Source: Nonomuraea dietziae
GTDB lineage: Bacteria; Actinomycetota; Actinomycetes; Streptosporangiales; Streptosporangiaceae
Direction of reading: 5' to 3'
Length of the DNA stretch: 64,000 nt
NCBI RefSeq assembly: GCF_014195505.1
Contig: NZ_JACIBV010000001.1
Coordinates: forward strand, 2,170,001-2,234,000
In this document: positions 51,027 to 60,041 of the stretch, piece after piece
How positions within the stretch are numbered: the first letter of the stretch is position 1
Layout: the number at the start of each line of letters is the position of its first letter
Position numbers and translations under genes: made by a program
The notes under the pieces: generated by a model
Told to the model about the DNA's origin: nothing
Seen by the model: only the letters and a program-made list of their open reading frames with translations
The model's database searches: none

Positions 51027-53144
51027 TCACAGGAGGGTGTAGTCGAGCAGGGTCGGCGGCCAGAGCGGCTCGTCGCCCGCCATGGCCTGCGGCTCGTAGG
51101 TGTGCAGCTCCAGTACGAGGTCCTCGGCGCACCAGTAGGCCGCGTCGGGGTGGGCGTCCTTGCCGCACCACAGCGCGCGCTCCCGGTGGATCACGTACGC
51201 GAAATAGACGTACGACTCGACGTCCCGGTGGGCGACGCGGGCGGTCTCCAGCCCCTCGGGCACCTCGTGGACCAGGCCGGTCCCGCCGTCCATGAAGAGG
51301 TACCAGGAGTGCGGCGAGTCGAGCATGAACACCGCGCCCAGGTCGTCTGGAAGGCTGGCGCAGGCGCGCAGCTCCCGCGCGTCCTCCTCGGGCCACGTCT
51401 CCGTCATGGGCTTGACGCAGCGCAGGCTGTCGCCCGTCCAGTCCTCCTCGTGCACGCCGTTCGTGGGCAGGCCGACCTCGGCCAGGAACCGGCGGGTGGG
51501 CCCGTGGGTGATGGCGGGATGGATCTCCTCCGGCGTCAACCGGATGACGCCGCCCGTGCCGTACAGGCTCTCCAGCAGCTCGCGCGTGACCCTGACCGGG
51601 GGCCGGCAGAGCGGGAGCGGCGCGATGCCCTCCGGTCCGCCGGCCAGGCGTTCGTGCCCGGCCAGGTGCAGGCGCGCGTACTCGGGAGGGGACAGCTCCA
51701 CCGAGACCGGCCAGCCGCGCATGACGGCCGCCAGCTCACGGTGCGCCTCGGGAGGCGGGGCCACGGCCTCGGCCAGGGCGGGCAGGTCCACGGCATACGC
51801 GGGCAGGCCCGGCTCGGCGAGGGGCAGATGTTCGGCGGCCTCCGCCACGCCGCGGGCGGCCGCCTCCGGGTCGTCGCGGTGGCGTCCGCAGTGCAGCAGC
51901 CGCCAGGTGTACGGGCCGATCGGGGCGAAGGCGAGGGCGAGCGTGCCGACGGCGGCGCGGGCCGCCGCTGACAGGCCGCCCAGCCAGGCGCCCGCCACGC
52001 GCTCCGCGATGGGCAGGCCCGGCCCCGGGTCGGCGCCCCGGGCGCGGGCGGCGATGGCGGCGAGCGCCGGGGAGGGGTAGACCTGGTTCGCGGTGAAAGG
52101 GGAGCGCCCGGCGCGCTCGGCCGCGTACCACGCGGTGAAGGCGTCCAGGTCGGTGCAGCGCGGGTCGTCCAGGTCCAGCACGAAGACCGGCACGCCGGAA
52201 AGCTCGGCCGAGCCGGTCAGACAGGACCGCAGGGCGGCGGGGTCGGGGAACTCCACGAGCAGGCGGACGCGCGGGTCGGCGGCCAGGGGGCGGACCAGCT
52301 CGGCGAGGGTGCGTCCGGGGTCGGCGCTGCGATGCGGGTCGGCGAGCGTGACGAGCACGGGCCGGTCGAGGGCGGCCAGCGGACCGGTGAGGGCGCGGCC
52401 TGGGCCGGCGTTTTCGTGCGCCGGCGGTCCGTTCGGTTCGTCGCCGTCGAGCCGCAGCTGCCGAGCCAGCTCGCGTACGGCCTCCTCGACCTCCATGCCG
52501 CGCAACCAGACGGCGGCCTCGGCCGCGCTCGCGTAGCCCGACCAGTGCCAGACGGTGGAGTGGCTGAACCAGGCCAGCAGCCGGGTCTTGCCCGAGGCGG
52601 GCGAGCCGGTGACGACGCAGATCCGCGGCCCGTACGGGTCCTCGCGCCAGCGCAGCAGCGCCCCGGCGGCGGGCGCGCGGCCGGCGGTGGGCTCGTCGCG
52701 GATGCCGCGCTCGGGCCGTCGCTCCAGCCAGGCGGGCCGGGAGCCGTCGAGGTAGTCGGGGACCACAGACAGCTCGCAGGAGGCGTGCAGCCCTCCGACG
52801 GCCTGCCGGGTCCGGGCGCTGACGGCCTCGTGGTAGTCCGCCATCTGCGCCGCGGTCCTGGCCCACTTCTCCCGCACCGCGCTCACGCACGGTCGGTCCT
52901 TGTGCCGGATCAGGCGCATGCCGTCGCCGTCGTGCTCGTCGGCGAGGTCTCGCAGGTGCTCGAAGAAGACCCGCTGGGCCTTCCGCAGCGCGCGGACGTG
53001 GTCGCGCAGTGGCCGCACCTCGGGGCGGTCGCCGAGCTCGGCGAGCACTCCGTCGAAGTGGTCCAGCCGGGCGTCCGGCCAGGGCAGGCCGACGACGCGA
53101 AAAGCGCCGGAGAGGTCTCGGGGGAGGTCGCGCGGTAGATCCAT
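51027..53144 (-). CDS. P-loop NTPase fused to a C-terminal SUKH-4-like domain
   Basis: A 705-residue protein. Residues 1-160 are a helical, charged region. Residues 170-400 hold a STAND-like NTPase: Walker A GSPASGKT at 180-187, PVLVTLADP near 270 as a Walker B candidate and VFVLDLDD near 330. From about residue 540, the sequence FLAEVGLPTNG, VFMLDSPHSWYLFMDGGTGLVHEVP and a VESYVYFAYVI-type ending match the SUKH-4 immunity-protein fold. TACGCT lies 10 bases before ATG 53144, so the leader is very short. SUKH domains neutralise toxins or act in nuclease immunity; fusion to an NTPase suggests a sensor or defence role, by inference. No toxin gene is adjacent. Confidence 0.75.
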   Translation of the reverse strand: MDLPRDLPRDLSGAFRVVGLPWPDARLDHFDGVLAELGDRPEVRPLRDHVRALRKAQRVFFEHLRDLADEHDGDGMRLIRHKDRPCVSAVREKWARTAAQMADYHEAVSARTRQAVGGLHASCELSVVPDYLDGSRPAWLERRPERGIRDEPTAGRAPAAGALLRWREDPYGPRICVVTGSPASGKTRLLAWFSHSTVWHWSGYASAAEAAVWLRGMEVEEAVRELARQLRLDGDEPNGPPAHENAGPGRALTGPLAALDRPVLVTLADPHRSADPGRTLAELVRPLAADPRVRLLVEFPDPAALRSCLTGSAELSGVPVFVLDLDDPRCTDLDAFTAWYAAERAGRSPFTANQVYPSPALAAIAARARGADPGPGLPIAERVAGAWLGGLSAAARAAVGTLALAFAPIGPYTWRLLHCGRHRDDPEAAARGVAEAAEHLPLAEPGLPAYAVDLPALAEAVAPPPEAHRELAAVMRGWPVSVELSPPEYARLHLAGHERLAGGPEGIAPLPLCRPPVRVTRELLESLYGTGGVIRLTPEEIHPAITHGPTRRFLAEVGLPTNGVHEEDWTGDSLRCVKPMTETWPEEDARELRACASLPDDLGAVFMLDSPHSWYLFMDGGTGLVHEVPEGLETARVAHRDVESYVYFAYVIHRERALWCGKDAHPDAAYWCAEDLVLELHTYEPQAMAGDEPLWPPTLLDYTLL

Positions 53145-53270
53145 GGCTGCGACGAGCGTAACGCATCGTGACCTTTCGCCTCCTGCGTCACTTCGGCATG
53201 CCGTAGCGTGACCGGCCCGCCGCGCCCCTCACCGCCTCAGGACTCCTGGGGAGCCCGCGCCCTGGACTGC

Positions 53271-53669
53271 TCAGCTGTAGGCCTCTCGCTGGTCTTCGAC
53301 GCGCTGCTGGTCGTCCGCGAGGACGACTCCGTCGACCGCCACGAGGTCGAGCGGGTGCTCGTGGAGGAAGGTGATGAACCACGGCAGCCGGTAGGCCTTG
53401 GCGACCGCCGTGTTGAGCTTCTTCAGCATCGTGCGCTTGACGTCGAGGTCGACGCCCTCGGGTACATGGGCGACGAATGCGGGCCTGGCCGGTTCGGAGC
53501 CGAGGAGCCCGTTCTGGCTCACGCTGTCCAGCGCCCACTCGCGCAGGAAGATCCGTGTGTCGTCAGGGAACGGGTAGGCCTCGCGCATGGCTTCGTACAT
53601 CGCCTTCACGAGTTCCCGCTTGGTCTCGAGGTCGGCACCGGTGGGCACGTCGAGGTATCCGATGGGCAT
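53271..53669 (-). CDS. Tautomerase-superfamily protein
   Basis: A 132-residue protein beginning MPIGYLDVPTGADLETKRELVKAMYEA in register with 4-oxalocrotonate tautomerases; Pro2, the catalytic base after Met removal, is present. A second half (FVAHVPEGVDLDVKRTMLKKLN) repeats the beta-alpha pattern without the N-terminal Pro, so it is a fused two-unit form. GGAG precedes the ATG. It shares a strand with the RidA gene, separated by a 223-base repeat region. Substrate unknown. Confidence 0.88.
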   Translation of the reverse strand: MPIGYLDVPTGADLETKRELVKAMYEAMREAYPFPDDTRIFLREWALDSVSQNGLLGSEPARPAFVAHVPEGVDLDVKRTMLKKLNTAVAKAYRLPWFITFLHEHPLDLVAVDGVVLADDQQRVEDQREAYS

Positions 53670-53757
53670 GTCCTTCTCCTGTTCTTGTGGGTGGCCAGTC
53701 CGCCGACGCCGGTTCCCGTTCGGGAAGTTCTGTCGTCGGGGATCGACCGGGCCGCAG

Positions 53758-53913
53758 ACGCGGTCGCGGCTCGGCCGGCGCAGTCCATCGCGTTCGCGAC
53801 TCAGTGCCGTGCATCGCGGTCGCGGCTCGGGCCGGTTCAGTCCATCGCGTTCGCGGCTCAGTGCCGTCCATCGCGGTCGCGGCTCGGCCGGTTCAGTCCA
53901 TCGCGGTGGCCTC
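53758..53913. repeat. 56-57-bp tandem repeats extending from the RidA gene 3' end
   Basis: CAGTCCATCGCG recurs at 53781, 53838 and 53894, giving periods of 57 and 56 bases. Inside each unit a related half-unit (GTGCCGTCCATCGCGGTCGCGG) makes a substructure of about 28 bases. The copy at 53894 is the end of the RidA coding sequence with its stop; the others lie beyond the stop toward the tautomerase gene. This looks like repeated duplication of the RidA gene tail. Confidence 0.85.
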
Positions 53914-54282
53914 GATCGCGACGAGCAGGTCAGGCCCTGCGAGGCTCGCGACGCCGAGCACGGTGGTGGCGAAGCGCTTGCCCCCGAAGCGCTTCGTCGC
54001 AAGAGGGAAGTGCTGCAGCAGGCTGTTGACGTCGGTGGTGTAGAAGTTGAGCCGGACCACGTTGGCGAGGGTCATGTCGGCGCCGGCCAGGACCGCTTCG
54101 AGGTTGTCGAGCGCGAGCCCGAGCTGGGCGGCCAGGTCACCCGGGTGCTGCGAGTCGCCGTTGGCGTCGACTGCGTCCTGTGCGCTGCAGATGAGCTCTC
54201 GTCGGCGCCCCTCGACGAGCTGCGCCTGGTCGAAGCCGAGCGGGACCGAGAACGGCCAGGGGTTGACGGCTGTGCGCTCCAT
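53893..54282 (-). CDS. RidA/YjgF-family protein
   Basis: A 129-residue protein of the Rid family, whose members hydrolyse reactive enamine/imine intermediates. The order ICSAQDAVDANG near residue 31, QLGLALDNLEAVLAGADMTLANVVRLNFYTTD near 53-83 and VLGVASLAGPDLLVAIEATA near 108 matches the family. The usual active-site Arg near residue 105 of RidA is not at the expected LxxxxxxVEIE..A place: LLVAIEATA has no Arg before it, so this may belong to a non-canonical Rid subgroup. It is divergent from the HxlR regulator. Confidence 0.88.
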   Translation of the reverse strand: MERTAVNPWPFSVPLGFDQAQLVEGRRRELICSAQDAVDANGDSQHPGDLAAQLGLALDNLEAVLAGADMTLANVVRLNFYTTDVNSLLQHFPLATKRFGGKRFATTVLGVASLAGPDLLVAIEATAMD

Positions 54283-54307
54283 CGATATCAGCCCTTCCTA
54301 TCGACTA

Positions 54308-54336
54308 GTGACTACTTTCTATCGGGAAGTACTGAC
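54308..54336. promoter_or_regulatory. Imperfect inverted repeat between RidA and HxlR genes
   Basis: GTGACTACTT (54308-54317) and AAGTACTGAC (54327-54336) form an imperfect inverted repeat centred between the divergent starts at 54282 and 54397. It is AT-richer than the surroundings. HxlR proteins usually bind such sites between divergent genes, so it is the likely operator for both RidA and HxlR. Confidence 0.6.
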
Positions 54337-54396
54337 AGGTCTAACAGGTAGCTGATGCATGGTCAAGAGCGAGTCGCCATGGGTATGGTGGAAACC

Positions 54397-55059
54397 ATGA
54401 CGACGAACCGTCCGTACGGTGATGGGTGCGCGATCGCGACCGCACTCGACCATGTGGGCGAGCGGTGGGCCCTGCTGATCGTTCGCGAACTCCTGCTCGG
54501 CCCGAAACGGTTCACCGACCTGCAGGCCGGACTGCCGAACGCGGGTCCCAAGGTCCTGGCCCAGCGACTGCGGGAACTGGAGGCCGCCGGCGTCGTACGG
54601 CGCCGCACCCTTCCCCCACCGGCCGCCTCGCAGGTCTACGAGCTGACCGAATGGGGCACCGCGTTGGATCCCGTCGTCGTCGCGCTGGGACACTGGGGCG
54701 CGCTCGCGCCTGAACGATCCTCTGACCCTGTGAGTGCGGACTCCGCGATGATCAGGCTGCGCAGCCTGTTCAGCCCGCAGCCAGAACGACCTTGGAGCGC
54801 CACCTACGAGATACGCCTCGGCCGATACCGCTTCACCCTCCGGGTCGCCGACGGCCACCTCGTCGACGTGAGGCGTGGAGAGCCGCACGACCCACCCGAC
54901 ACGATCATCGACTCCGACCCCGACACCTTGTCCCGTGTCCTCGGCGACCAGGAGGCCTTCGCCGAAGCCGTCACCGACGGATGGCTCACCATCACCGGCG
55001 ACGACCAGTCCGGCCAACGCCTCTTCGATGCCGCACAGAACAAGGCCATCAACGTCTGA
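54397..55059 (+). CDS. HxlR-family regulator with a C-terminal SCP2-like domain
   Basis: A 220-residue regulator. Residues 5-95 form the HxlR winged helix (CAIATALDHVGERWALLIVRELLLGPKRFTDLQ split over two helices; LPNAGPKVLAQRLRELEAAGVV). Residues about 120-215 form a sterol-carrier-like SCP2 domain (YRFTLRVADGHLVDVRRG, DTIIDSDPDTL, GWLTITGDDQ) that may bind a hydrophobic ligand. ATG 54397 is chosen because TATGGT ends seven bases before it (leaderless); ATG 54355 and 54385 are upstream alternatives. It probably controls the divergent RidA and tautomerase genes. Confidence 0.9.
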   Translation: MTTNRPYGDGCAIATALDHVGERWALLIVRELLLGPKRFTDLQAGLPNAGPKVLAQRLRELEAAGVVRRRTLPPPAASQVYELTEWGTALDPVVVALGHWGALAPERSSDPVSADSAMIRLRSLFSPQPERPWSATYEIRLGRYRFTLRVADGHLVDVRRGEPHDPPDTIIDSDPDTLSRVLGDQEAFAEAVTDGWLTITGDDQSGQRLFDAAQNKAINV

Positions 55060-55223
55060 CAGACATCCCGAGCACGGTGCCGCCACGCGAGGCCGTGCTC
55101 GCCTTGTCGCTCCAGCCTGCTGAGCCCGGCCGTCAAGACCTCCTGCGCCAACCCCTTCACCCTCGACGAGACCGGCGCCGGACACGCGCGCGTTCCGGAT
55201 CCGAGGGACATCGGCACCGGGTC

Positions 55224-55270
55224 GGCGCTGAGCCCTGTCCGGACAGCTCAGCGCCCTGCGGCCCGCAGGG
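55224..55270. terminator. Double hairpin between convergent genes
   Basis: GGCGCTGAGC (55224-55233) pairs with GCTCAGCGCC (55246-55255), with TGTCC/GGACA paired inside and a CC bulge. A second 7-base stem CCCTGCG/CGCAGGG (55254-55270) overlaps its right edge. It lies 15 bases past the stop of the LuxR gene and serves the convergent HxlR and LuxR transcripts. The rest of 55060-55223 holds nothing recognisable. Confidence 0.75.
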
Positions 55271-55284
55271 GCAGGTCGTGCCGG

Positions 55285-58200
55285 TTATGCGGTGGTGAAG
55301 AGGTGGAGGCGGTGGGCGGTGGCGGCGGCCTCGCCTCGTGAGGCGGCGCCGAGCTTGGCGAGGATGTTCGACACGTGGACGCTGACCGTCTTGACCGAGA
55401 TGAACAGCTCCCCCGCGATCTCCCTGTTGCTCAACCCCCTCGTGACCAGCTTCAGCACCTCGAACTCGCGGGCGGTCAGCCCGAGCCTGGTCTCCTCGGC
55501 CGGAGCCTCCCCCGTGAGGGAGATGCGGGCGCGGCGGGCCAGCGAGTCGATCTCGGCCAGGAGGGGCACGGCCCCGAGCCGTTCGGCCAGCGCGCGGGCC
55601 GTGGACAACCGCTCGGCCACCGACTCGCGAACGCCGCCCGCCTGACCCACCGGCTCTTTTCCGCCCGGCGGCGCGATCGCCGCCTCCGCTGCGGCCAGCA
55701 GCGTCTGGGCCCGCGCGTACGGCTGGCTCAGCGCCTCCCACGCCTGCGTCGCGGTGTCCCATGCGGCCAGGTCGCGGGAGATCATCGCGGCGAAGGTGAG
55801 GCTCTGCGCCCGCTGGAGTTCGCCCCTGATCTCGAGCTTCTCCGCCACCTCGCGCAGCCTCAGCGCCACCTGCTCGGCGGTGGCCTCCTCGCCGTCGGGA
55901 AGCGCCGCTCCCGGCAGCCCCATCACACCGCGCGCCACGACGGACGAGCCGGGCGGACCCGCCACGGTGGACGGGCCAGGCCCGCCCTGCGTACCGGACG
56001 GGCCGGGGCGGGCCGCCGTACCGGGAGAGCCCGGCGCGCCCGCGCGGCCGGGGATGATCACGGTGGCGGCGTGGAGGGCGGAGACGAGGAAGGGCCAGCC
56101 GTAGCGGGGGCTGGCATAACGGGGGTTGGCGTGCGCGTCCTCCGCGCGCAGGACCGCGGCGATCAGCTCGAGCGCCTGCGCGTCGTGCCCCTGGGCCAGG
56201 CGCAGCTTGAGCTCCCTGCGCAGGTTCGGCAGCAGGGTCTGGTCGCGGTAGGTGCCCTTGGCGAGAATGCTGTGACTTTCGTGGAAGAGCGCCTCGGCCC
56301 CTTCGACGTCGCCGCGGGCCAGCAGGATGTCGAGGGAGAACCCCATGAGGCTGGCCCGGTAGGGAGGGGGCGGCGCCAGGTCGAGCGCGTGCTCGATGAC
56401 CTCGAGCGCTTCGTCCCACCGGCCCAGCGACACCAGCGGCTCGGCCAGGTTGATGGCGAGGAACGCGCCCGAGGTGCGGGCGACGCCGTACTCCTCGGCC
56501 TGGGCGATGCCCCTGCGGGCGACCTCGGTGGCGGCCTCGTGGCGCCCCCAGCCCTCCAGCGTGTCGGACTCGGAGATGGCCGCGCGCATCAGCGCGGTGT
56601 AGGCGCGCGCCTCGCCCGCGATCCTTCTGGCCTCGGCGTAGCCGGTGAGGTCCTGGTTGGTGTCCGCGCGGTGGCTGCGCGACCAGGTGAGGGTGATGAG
56701 CGCCTGGGCCTCGGTCGTAGCGTCGCCGATCTGGCGGGCGATGCGCAGCGCCTCAGCGGCGTGCGCCTCCTTCTCCGCCCAGACGTCGGGCGTGTTGAGC
56801 ATGCGCGCCAGACCCTCCAGGATCCTGGCGCGCAGCGCGCTGGGCGGCGAGGCGGGCACCAGCCGGGCCGCCGTGCGCAGGTCGTCGACGTAGCCCGCGC
56901 GCCCGAGGTCGTAGGCGGCCAGGGCCGCGCCTGCGCAGCAGCCCCGCCGTGATCGTGGGGTCGCGCTCGGGGTCGACCAGCCGCAGCGCCGCCCGCGACA
57001 GGGAGATGGCCCGCTCGAACTCGCCCGCGAGGTGCGCCACGAGGATGACGGTGCTCAGCACCTCGAGATGGTCGGTCTCGAGCAGCTCGGCGGCGTCGGG
57101 CACCTGATCCCACAGCTCCAGCACCCTGGTGAGCATTCTGAGTTGCTCGTCGTAGGCGGTGGCCTTCCTGGCGGCCGCCGCCGCCCGCCACGCGCTGATC
57201 AGCGCGGGCCGTACGTCGTGGGCGGCGTGCCAGTGGTGGGCCAGCTCGATCGCCGCCCTGGTGGCGGGCAGCAGCAGCGGGTTGTCCTCGAGCGTCTTGG
57301 CGAAGCGGGTGTGCAGGCGGGTGCGCTCGCCCGGCAGCAGGTCGTCGTGGACGGCCTCGCGGATCAGCGCGTGGCGGAAGGAGTAGCCCTCGCCGTCGAC
57401 GACCAGCACGTTTCCGGCCACGGCGGGCCGCAGCGCCCTGGACAGCGACCCCTCGTCGAGCCCGGCGACGGCCGTCAGCAGCGCGTGCTCGATCCTGGCG
57501 CCGCCCGCGCTGGCCACCCGCAGCAGCTCCTGGGTCTCCTCCGGCAGCCGCTCGACGCTGGCCAGCAGCAGGTCGCGCAGCGACTCGGGGACCGTGTCGT
57601 GCCCGTCGCCCGCCAGCAGCGCCTCGACGAAGAGCGGGTTGCCCTCGCTGCGCGAGTAGACGTCGTCCACGTCGAGCCTGCCCGGCAGGCCGCCGAGGAT
57701 GCTCGACGCCTGCTCGACCACCTCGCGGCGGCTCAGCCTGCGCAGCTCGAGCCTGGTGACCCAGTCGATCCTGCCCAGCTCGGCCAGGAGGGGGCGCAGC
57801 GGGTGGGTGCGGTGCAGCTCGTCGGCCCTGTAGGTGACGACGATGAGCAGCGGCAGGTCGGAGCGCTGGTAACGCACCAGGAAGGAGAGCAGGTCGCGGG
57901 TGGAGCGGTCGGCCCAGTGGGCGTCCTCGACGATGAGGACGGTCTCTCGCTGCTCGGCCAGGCGCTCCATCAGCCCGAGCACCTGCTCGAACAGGCGGGC
58001 GCGGGCCTCGGGCCCGTCGCCCTCCGGCTCGCCGAACTCGGGCAGCAGGCGGCCGAGCCCTCGGGTCGAGCCGCCGGGCAGCAGCTCGGCGATGGCGTCG
58101 CGGCCGAGGTCGCGCACGAGCCTGCGCAGCACCGCGGTGAAGGGCGCGAACGGCAGGCCGTCGGTGCCGAGTTCGAGGCAGCCGCCCACGAGCACCCTGG

Positions 58201-58375
58201 CCCCTTCGGCACGCTCGGCGAACTCGCGGATCAGCCTGGTCTTGCCGACGCCCGCCTCGCCGCCGACCAGCACGGTGGAGGAGGCGCCGTCACGCGCGCG
58301 GCCGAGCGCCCCCTCGAGGGTGGCGAGCTCGTCGGCCCTGCCGACGAACAGGGGGCTCACGGTATTGGTACTCAC
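55285..58375 (-). pseudogene. LAL-type LuxR regulator with AAA ATPase, interrupted by a one-base frameshift
   Basis: The gene encodes about 1,030 residues in two frames. The N-terminal frame (58375 to about 56935) has FVGRADELATLEGAL, Walker A GGEAGVGKTRL near residue 40, Walker B VLIVEDAHWAD near 145 and a helical repeat region. It runs into nonsense after DPERDPTITAGLLRR. The downstream frame takes over as GAALAAYDLGRAGYVDDLRTAARL and continues through TPR-like helices to a C-terminal LuxR helix-turn-helix (LTAREFEVLKLVTRGLSNREIAGELF). A single missing base near 56920-56940 explains the shift. GTG 58375 has CATCCT seven bases upstream (leaderless). Real mutation and sequencing error cannot be told apart here. 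Confidence 0.85.
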
Positions 58376-58408
58376 GCCCAACAGGATGCCATCAGGCTCT
58401 GACGAAAC

Positions 58409-58843
58409 TCAGCGCAGCACCTTGCGATAGAAGTTCGCCGACTCCTCGTAGCCGAGGGCCTTGTAGAACTCGGGGGCGCGCCGCGTGGCCAGGGCGACGT
58501 AGCCCGCCTGCCGTTCGCGCGCCCAGACCTCGAACTCCTCCAGCAGCCGCCTGCCGATGCCCTGCCTGCGGAAACCGGGCTGCACCATGGCCTCTTCCAC
58601 CCATGCCACGGGCCCGTTGGCGAACAGGGTGAGGTGGACGAAACCCAGCAGGTAACCGTGGACGCGGCCCTCGGCCACCGCGGTGAGGATCAGCGCGTCC
58701 TCGTCGTCAAGCAACTGCGGGAAGGCCAGGTCGAAGGCCGCGCGCTCGGGTCTGAAGGTCAGCCCGAACTCCCGCGCCAGCGCGAAGATCTCATCTGCGT
58801 CGCTCGGCTCCGCCCTCCGGATGTGCGGATCGTCTGAGGTCAT
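58409..58843 (-). CDS. GNAT-family acetyltransferase
   Basis: A 144-residue single-domain N-acetyltransferase. IRRAEPSDADEIFAL at the start, VEEAMVQPGFRRQGIGRRLLEEFE (acetyl-CoA loop) near residue 85-105 and ATRRAPEFYKALGYEES near 120 are complete. ATG 58843 is chosen: TAGGGT lies seven bases upstream, so the message is leaderless; a longer reading from 58897 has no ribosome site. Substrate unknown. Confidence 0.9.
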   Translation of the reverse strand: MTSDDPHIRRAEPSDADEIFALAREFGLTFRPERAAFDLAFPQLLDDEDALILTAVAEGRVHGYLLGFVHLTLFANGPVAWVEEAMVQPGFRRQGIGRRLLEEFEVWARERQAGYVALATRRAPEFYKALGYEESANFYRKVLR

Positions 58844-58899
58844 GACGTGGACCCTAGATCGTTCCCGCACCGTCCGTCCAATCCGGAACTCCAGCATTT

Positions 58900-60036
58900 C
58901 TACAGATCACCCATGCCCAGCTGCCTGGCGATCAGCATGCGCTGGACCTCGCTGGTGCCCTCGCCGATCTCGAGGATCTTGGCGTCCCTGTAGAAGCGTC
59001 CGACCGGGAACTCGTTCATGAATCCATAGCCGCCGAAGATCTGGGTGGCGTCGCGGGCGTTGTCCATGGCGGCGTTGGAGGAGACCAGCTTGGCGATGGC
59101 CGCCTCCTTCTTGAACGGCCTGCCCGCCAGCATCAGCGACGCCGCGTGGTAGTAGGCCAGGCGGGCGGTGTGCGCGCGGACCTCCATGTCGGCGACCTTG
59201 AACTGGATGGCCTGGTAGTGGCCGATGGGGTGGCCGAAGGCGCGCCTGTCGCGGACGTAGCGCAGCGACTCGTCCACGCAGCCCTGCGCGAGCCCGACGC
59301 TGAGCGCGGCGATCGCGATGCGACCCTCGTCGAGGGTCTGCAGGAACTGCGCGTAGCCGCGGCCCCTCTCCCCCAGCAGGTTCGCGGCGGGCACCCTGCA
59401 GTCGGTGAAGGACAGCTCGCGGGTGTCGGAGGCGTTCCACCCGACCTTGGAGTACTTCTTCGACACGGCGAAGCCCGGCGTGCCACTGGGCACGAGGATC
59501 GTGGAGATCTCCCGCTCGCCCGTCAGCGCCGCCACGGCGACCACGCCGGTCAGCGAGGTGCCCGAGTTGGTGATGAAGGCCTTGGTGCCGTTCAGCACCC
59601 ATTCGTCGCCTTCGAGGACGGCCGTGGTGCGCATCCCGCCGGGCACGTCGCTGCCGCCGCCCGGCTCGGTGAGGCCGAAGGCGCCGAGCATCCGTCCCGA
59701 GGTGAGCTCGGGCAGCCAGTGCGCCTTCTGCTCGGCCGTGCCGAAGCGGTAGATCGGCATCGCGCCCAGGGACACCGCCGCCTCCAGCGTGATGGACACG
59801 CTGGAGTCGACCCGCGCCAGCTCCTCGAGGGCGAGGCACAGGGCGAAGTAGTCACCGCCCATGCCGCCGTACTCCTCGGGGATCGGCAGCCCGAACAGCC
59901 CCATGTCGCCCATCTGGCGGACGATGTCGTAGGGGAACTCCTCACGCTCGTAGTAGTCGCCGATGACCGGCGCCACCACCTCGCGGGCGAAGGACTCGAC
60001 GGTCTTGCGCAGCTCTTGGTACTCGTCGTTGAGCAT
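58900..60036 (-). CDS. Acyl-CoA dehydrogenase, isovaleryl-CoA type by context
   Basis: A 378-residue FAD enzyme. GAFGLTEPGGGSDV near residue 122, KAFITNSGT near 155 and the C-terminal YRDAKILEIGEGTSEVQRMLIARQL (catalytic Glu region) are complete. FGGYGFMNEFPV near 335 is typical. Placed last in an operon with HMG-CoA lyase and methylcrotonyl-CoA carboxylase, it would oxidise isovaleryl-CoA to 3-methylcrotonyl-CoA in leucine breakdown. ATG 60036 follows AAAGGG; an in-frame GTG at 60045 overlaps the lyase stop. Confidence 0.9.
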   Translation of the reverse strand: MLNDEYQELRKTVESFAREVVAPVIGDYYEREEFPYDIVRQMGDMGLFGLPIPEEYGGMGGDYFALCLALEELARVDSSVSITLEAAVSLGAMPIYRFGTAEQKAHWLPELTSGRMLGAFGLTEPGGGSDVPGGMRTTAVLEGDEWVLNGTKAFITNSGTSLTGVVAVAALTGEREISTILVPSGTPGFAVSKKYSKVGWNASDTRELSFTDCRVPAANLLGERGRGYAQFLQTLDEGRIAIAALSVGLAQGCVDESLRYVRDRRAFGHPIGHYQAIQFKVADMEVRAHTARLAYYHAASLMLAGRPFKKEAAIAKLVSSNAAMDNARDATQIFGGYGFMNEFPVGRFYRDAKILEIGEGTSEVQRMLIARQLGMGDL

Positions 60037-60041
60037 GGTTG

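Noticed and set aside
53758..53913. CRISPR-like array or IS end
   Set aside because: Period 56-57 with internal 28-base similarity and no unique spacers; the sequence is derived from the RidA gene end, with no transposase nearby.
56920..56940. Programmed -1 frameshift in the LAL regulator
   Set aside because: No convincing slippery heptamer or downstream stimulatory hairpin is visible at the junction; a one-base indel is simpler.
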